NCBI RefSeq assembly: GCF_030814955.1
Contig: NZ_JAUSWB010000004.1
Span: 310,001-374,000, forward strand
DNA: 64,000 bases
Direction: 5' to 3'
Source of the DNA: Planomicrobium stackebrandtii
GTDB taxonomy: Bacteria; Bacillota; Bacilli; Bacillales_A; Planococcaceae
Notes under the pieces: model-generated
The model's database searches: none
Seen by the model: the letters and a program-made list of their open reading frames with translations, nothing else
Told to the model about the DNA's origin: nothing
Position numbers and translations under genes: made by a program
Shown: piece by piece, positions 61,777 through 64,000 of the stretch
How the letters are laid out: each line of letters starts with the position of its first letter
Numbering within the stretch: the first letter of the stretch is position 1

Positions 61777-63510
61777 ATGGGAGCATCGAATTGGGGAATG
61801 GTCTGGACAGCAATTATGCCGCTGGCCGTGATCCTCTATTATTTCTTTAGAAAAAAGTATAAGGACCAGCGCGTGTCATCAACGCTATTTTGGCAAGAAC
61901 AGATGAAAGAGCTGCAGGCTTCTCCATATTTAAAAAAATTGCAGCATCATTTATTGTTTTACTTGCAACTGGCAGCGCTTCTGCTTTGCGTACTGGCATT
62001 GCTTGGGCCGTTCAGCGAATCGGAAACGCTGGCAGGCAATGATTTTATTTTTGTAGTGGATACTTCAGCGACGATGCTGGCGGGTTCACCGTCTCACTTT
62101 GAAAAGCACCAGCAGGAAATGAAAAGTTTAGCGGCACAAGCTGGCGGCAAACCGGTATCGATTGTAACAACAGGTGCCAGTCCGGAAGTGGTCGTCCGCA
62201 ATGAGCAGAATCTTGATGCGATTGAACAAGCAGTCGATCAACTGGCGGTAAGCTACGAAAAGGCTGAAATGGAACAGACGATTTTATTTGCGGATACATT
62301 GGCGGCCAACGATTCGACAGTCATCCACATCTTTACAGATACATTAGACCGCGACTTGCTAGCCAATAAAACAGACCAAAGCTACAAGGTTCATGGCGTC
62401 TCGGAAACGCTCCGCAATTTAGCCATCCAACAGTTCGGCCTATCCGAAACTGAAGATGGTGTCCGTGGCATTGTCCAGCTGGTGAATGACAGCGATGAGA
62501 CTTTGTCAGCTCTAGTCCGGCTATCCGCTGGTGCAACGGAAAAAACGGTGGAGGTAGAATTGGCAGCTGCTGAAGAACTGCTGGTTCCTTTTGAAGAACT
62601 GCCGGCTGATAAAAACTGGCAGGCGACTGTAGACGTGCGGGACGATTATGCAGCCGATAACACCATGGCTACCTACTTAGCGCCTCCAGGAAATGCGGTC
62701 GTTATTGATTCGGCGCTGCATGAGTTGATTGCCAGCGGCTTTCGTTCGCTCGATTTGGATGTTCGTCTGGCAGATACAGCCCAATTGCAGCCGGACTCCG
62801 GATTGCCGGTTGTGACCAATCAAAGCGAGCTATTGGAAGGAGCGGTTCCAATCCTGTTAATCGGCCGCAATGACGAAACTGCATTTGAAGTTTCGGGGCA
62901 AATCGAAACGCAGGAACACCCGTTATTTGCGTATGCCGAACTGGAAGAAGTATACGTTTCCGAACTGTATCCGCCTTTTGACGGCTATGAAACCATCGCT
63001 CTAATTTCCGGACAGCCTTTTATCCAAGTGTCTCCAGTAGGCGACATTGTGGTGCTGTCAGATGTCGAGTCTACTGACTGGCCTCTTTTCCCTTCATTCC
63101 CATTGTTTCTATGGAGCGCCATGAACAGTTTATCCGGAGATGAGGAATTTCTTGGGTTTTTCCAGCCTAACGAACACCGTTCCGTATCCTTGGCTTCGGA
63201 TACGGGGGAATGGGAAATTTTTAAAGATGGCGACTATAGCCATTCATATATCGAGGGAGAAGGCCCATTTATTGCGCCTTCCGAACCTGGAGTTTATGAG
63301 GTAATTGGAGATGCAGAGACTAAGACCTTGATCGTCCAGCTGGCCAGCGAAGAAAAAACGTTGACTGCCGGCTCATCATACACGATGGGAGTTGCAGAAA
63401 CTGCTCAAGATACGGTCCGTTTTTCATTTGTGCCGTTTATTATCCTGTTGATCCTGCTGCTGGTTGCTGTGGAATGGGAGGTGTACCGCCGTGGAATTGA
63501 GACTCGATGA
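61777..63510 (+). CDS. BatA-like membrane protein with VWA domain
   Basis: A 577-residue protein. The N-terminal BatA-type segment has two helices (about 8-26 and 58-78). A von Willebrand A domain (about 88-240) begins FVVDTSATM, where the metal site reads DTSAT instead of the common DxSxS; the outer loops continue as beta-rich domains. The last helix (about 550-570) places a short basic tail inside. GAGGTGAAG precedes the ATG. It overlaps the following VWA gene by 20 bases. Function unknown; relatives help bacteria tolerate stress or assemble envelope structures. Confidence 0.82.
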   Translation: MGASNWGMVWTAIMPLAVILYYFFRKKYKDQRVSSTLFWQEQMKELQASPYLKKLQHHLLFYLQLAALLLCVLALLGPFSESETLAGNDFIFVVDTSATMLAGSPSHFEKHQQEMKSLAAQAGGKPVSIVTTGASPEVVVRNEQNLDAIEQAVDQLAVSYEKAEMEQTILFADTLAANDSTVIHIFTDTLDRDLLANKTDQSYKVHGVSETLRNLAIQQFGLSETEDGVRGIVQLVNDSDETLSALVRLSAGATEKTVEVELAAAEELLVPFEELPADKNWQATVDVRDDYAADNTMATYLAPPGNAVVIDSALHELIASGFRSLDLDVRLADTAQLQPDSGLPVVTNQSELLEGAVPILLIGRNDETAFEVSGQIETQEHPLFAYAELEEVYVSELYPPFDGYETIALISGQPFIQVSPVGDIVVLSDVESTDWPLFPSFPLFLWSAMNSLSGDEEFLGFFQPNEHRSVSLASDTGEWEIFKDGDYSHSYIEGEGPFIAPSEPGVYEVIGDAETKTLIVQLASEEKTLTAGSSYTMGVAETAQDTVRFSFVPFIILLILLLVAVEWEVYRRGIETR

Positions 63511-64000
63511 ACCGCTCTGGCTTTTCCTGTTAGTCCCCGCAATCGCTTATTTTGGCTGGTTTGGCATAAAGAATTTCACAACCAGTTCTAAACTGGCGAA
63601 AGTAGTTTATATCCTGCGCATAGCGACTGTCGCTTTGCTGATTTTCGCGTTAGCAGCACCTTCTCTGTTGCGTCCTGTGAAAGAAGAGCAAGTCATTTTC
63701 CTGCTCGACCGGTCGGCTTCTCTTGAAGGAATGGAGAAGGAGATGGCAACTGCTATAGAAACGGCATTGCCAGCGAAAAAAGATCATCAATCGGTTGGCG
63801 TGTATACTTTTGCCGAAGATTTTTTGAGTCTCATACCAATGACTGCAGAGCCTGAGGTTTTGCCCGCTGAACTTGCAGCCGGAGAAGAGGGGCACACTAA
63901 TATCGCCCGTGCGCTGGAACTTGCTTCAAACAGCGGGGACCCTAACCTGGCGACGCGGTTGGTTGTTCTGACTGATGGCAATGAAACGCAGTCTTCCGCT
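63491..64000 (+). CDS. VWA-domain membrane protein, N-terminal part (open at window edge)
   Basis: The frame from GTG 63491 stays open for 170 codons to the end of the window. It starts with VELRLDEPLWLFLLVPAIAY and a second helix (about 40-57). A VWA domain follows with the MIDAS segment FLLDRSASLEG (about residues 70-80) and a late VVLTDGNE. This site is the common DxSxS type. The start has GGAGGTG about seven bases upstream inside the previous gene. The C-terminal half is missing, probably including the glutamine-amidotransferase-like domain found in such proteins (inference). Confidence 0.85.
   Translation, partial: MELRLDEPLWLFLLVPAIAYFGWFGIKNFTTSSKLAKVVYILRIATVALLIFALAAPSLLRPVKEEQVIFLLDRSASLEGMEKEMATAIETALPAKKDHQSVGVYTFAEDFLSLIPMTAEPEVLPAELAAGEEGHTNIARALELASNSGDPNLATRLVVLTDGNETQSSA

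Overview
The window is a chromosomal segment of a low- to mid-GC Gram-positive bacterium of the order Bacillales, most likely Planococcaceae (Planococcus/Planomicrobium-like). That placement is an inference. It rests on long runs of Bacillus subtilis-like gene order (pepF-yjbH-yjbI-yjbK-yjbL-relQ-nadK-yjbO-prpE, fabI, yjcFGH, ykyB-fadH-ykuL-ykuC-ccpC-dapH-dapL), a murE-prfC pair arranged as in Staphylococcus, strong AGGAGG-type ribosome binding sites, and SigA, FapR and LexA signals of Bacillales type. No phage, insertion sequence, plasmid or CRISPR signature is visible. Most of the window is ordinary core chromosome.

Layout. 1-6.5 kb: end of pepF, an intergenic array of four ~124-bp structured repeats, then the redox/alarmone block (spxH and yjbI on the minus strand, yjbK, then yjbL, relQ, nadK, yjbO). 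6.5-12 kb: prpE, mgtE, FapR-controlled fabI, yjcF/yjcG/yjcH, and a PgpA-family protein. 12-16 kb: a TAXI-type TRAP uptake operon (binding lipoprotein, DUF1850 protein, fused permease). 16-19.4 kb: a LexA-boxed uvrX-yolD pair, a tRNA-Val gene, a secreted nuclease and an unlisted 47-codon gene. 19.4-31.6 kb: an oxidoreductase, an aldehyde dehydrogenase, a two-component system followed by two PepSY proteins, an orphan PAS kinase, an M42 peptidase, murE and prfC.

31.7-42.7 kb: an RND exporter, an SDR protein, a manganese (yybP-ykoY) riboswitch with its TerC protein, sigI-rsgI, a Trk/Ktr potassium channel subunit, a MarR regulator, a lipoprotein and a CPBP protease. 42.9-46.5 kb: a small protein and MoxR/DUF58/DUF4129 module 1. 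46.8-54.2 kb: a 3-hydroxyisobutyrate-dehydrogenase-like protein and the ykyB...dapL block. 54.3-64 kb: an eight-gene cluster running off the right edge. It encodes a large secreted/membrane protein, an ABC ATPase and permease, a coiled-coil protein with a Gln-Gly repeat, MoxR/DUF58 module 2 and two von Willebrand A membrane proteins. The last of these is open at the window edge.

Themes. Several genes act in stress and second-messenger control: SpxH, RelQ, DarB, SigI/RsgI and LexA-controlled UvrX. Metal and ion homeostasis is represented by MgtE, TerC with its riboswitch, and KtrB/TrkH. The least understood parts are the 54-64 kb MoxR-DUF58-VWA-ABC cluster, the two PepSY proteins behind their two-component system, the lysine/glutamate/proline-rich tail of RsgI, the repeat array at 1.1-1.6 kb and the non-coding stretch at 15.9-16.2 kb. 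I do not see a clearly new defence or mobile system.
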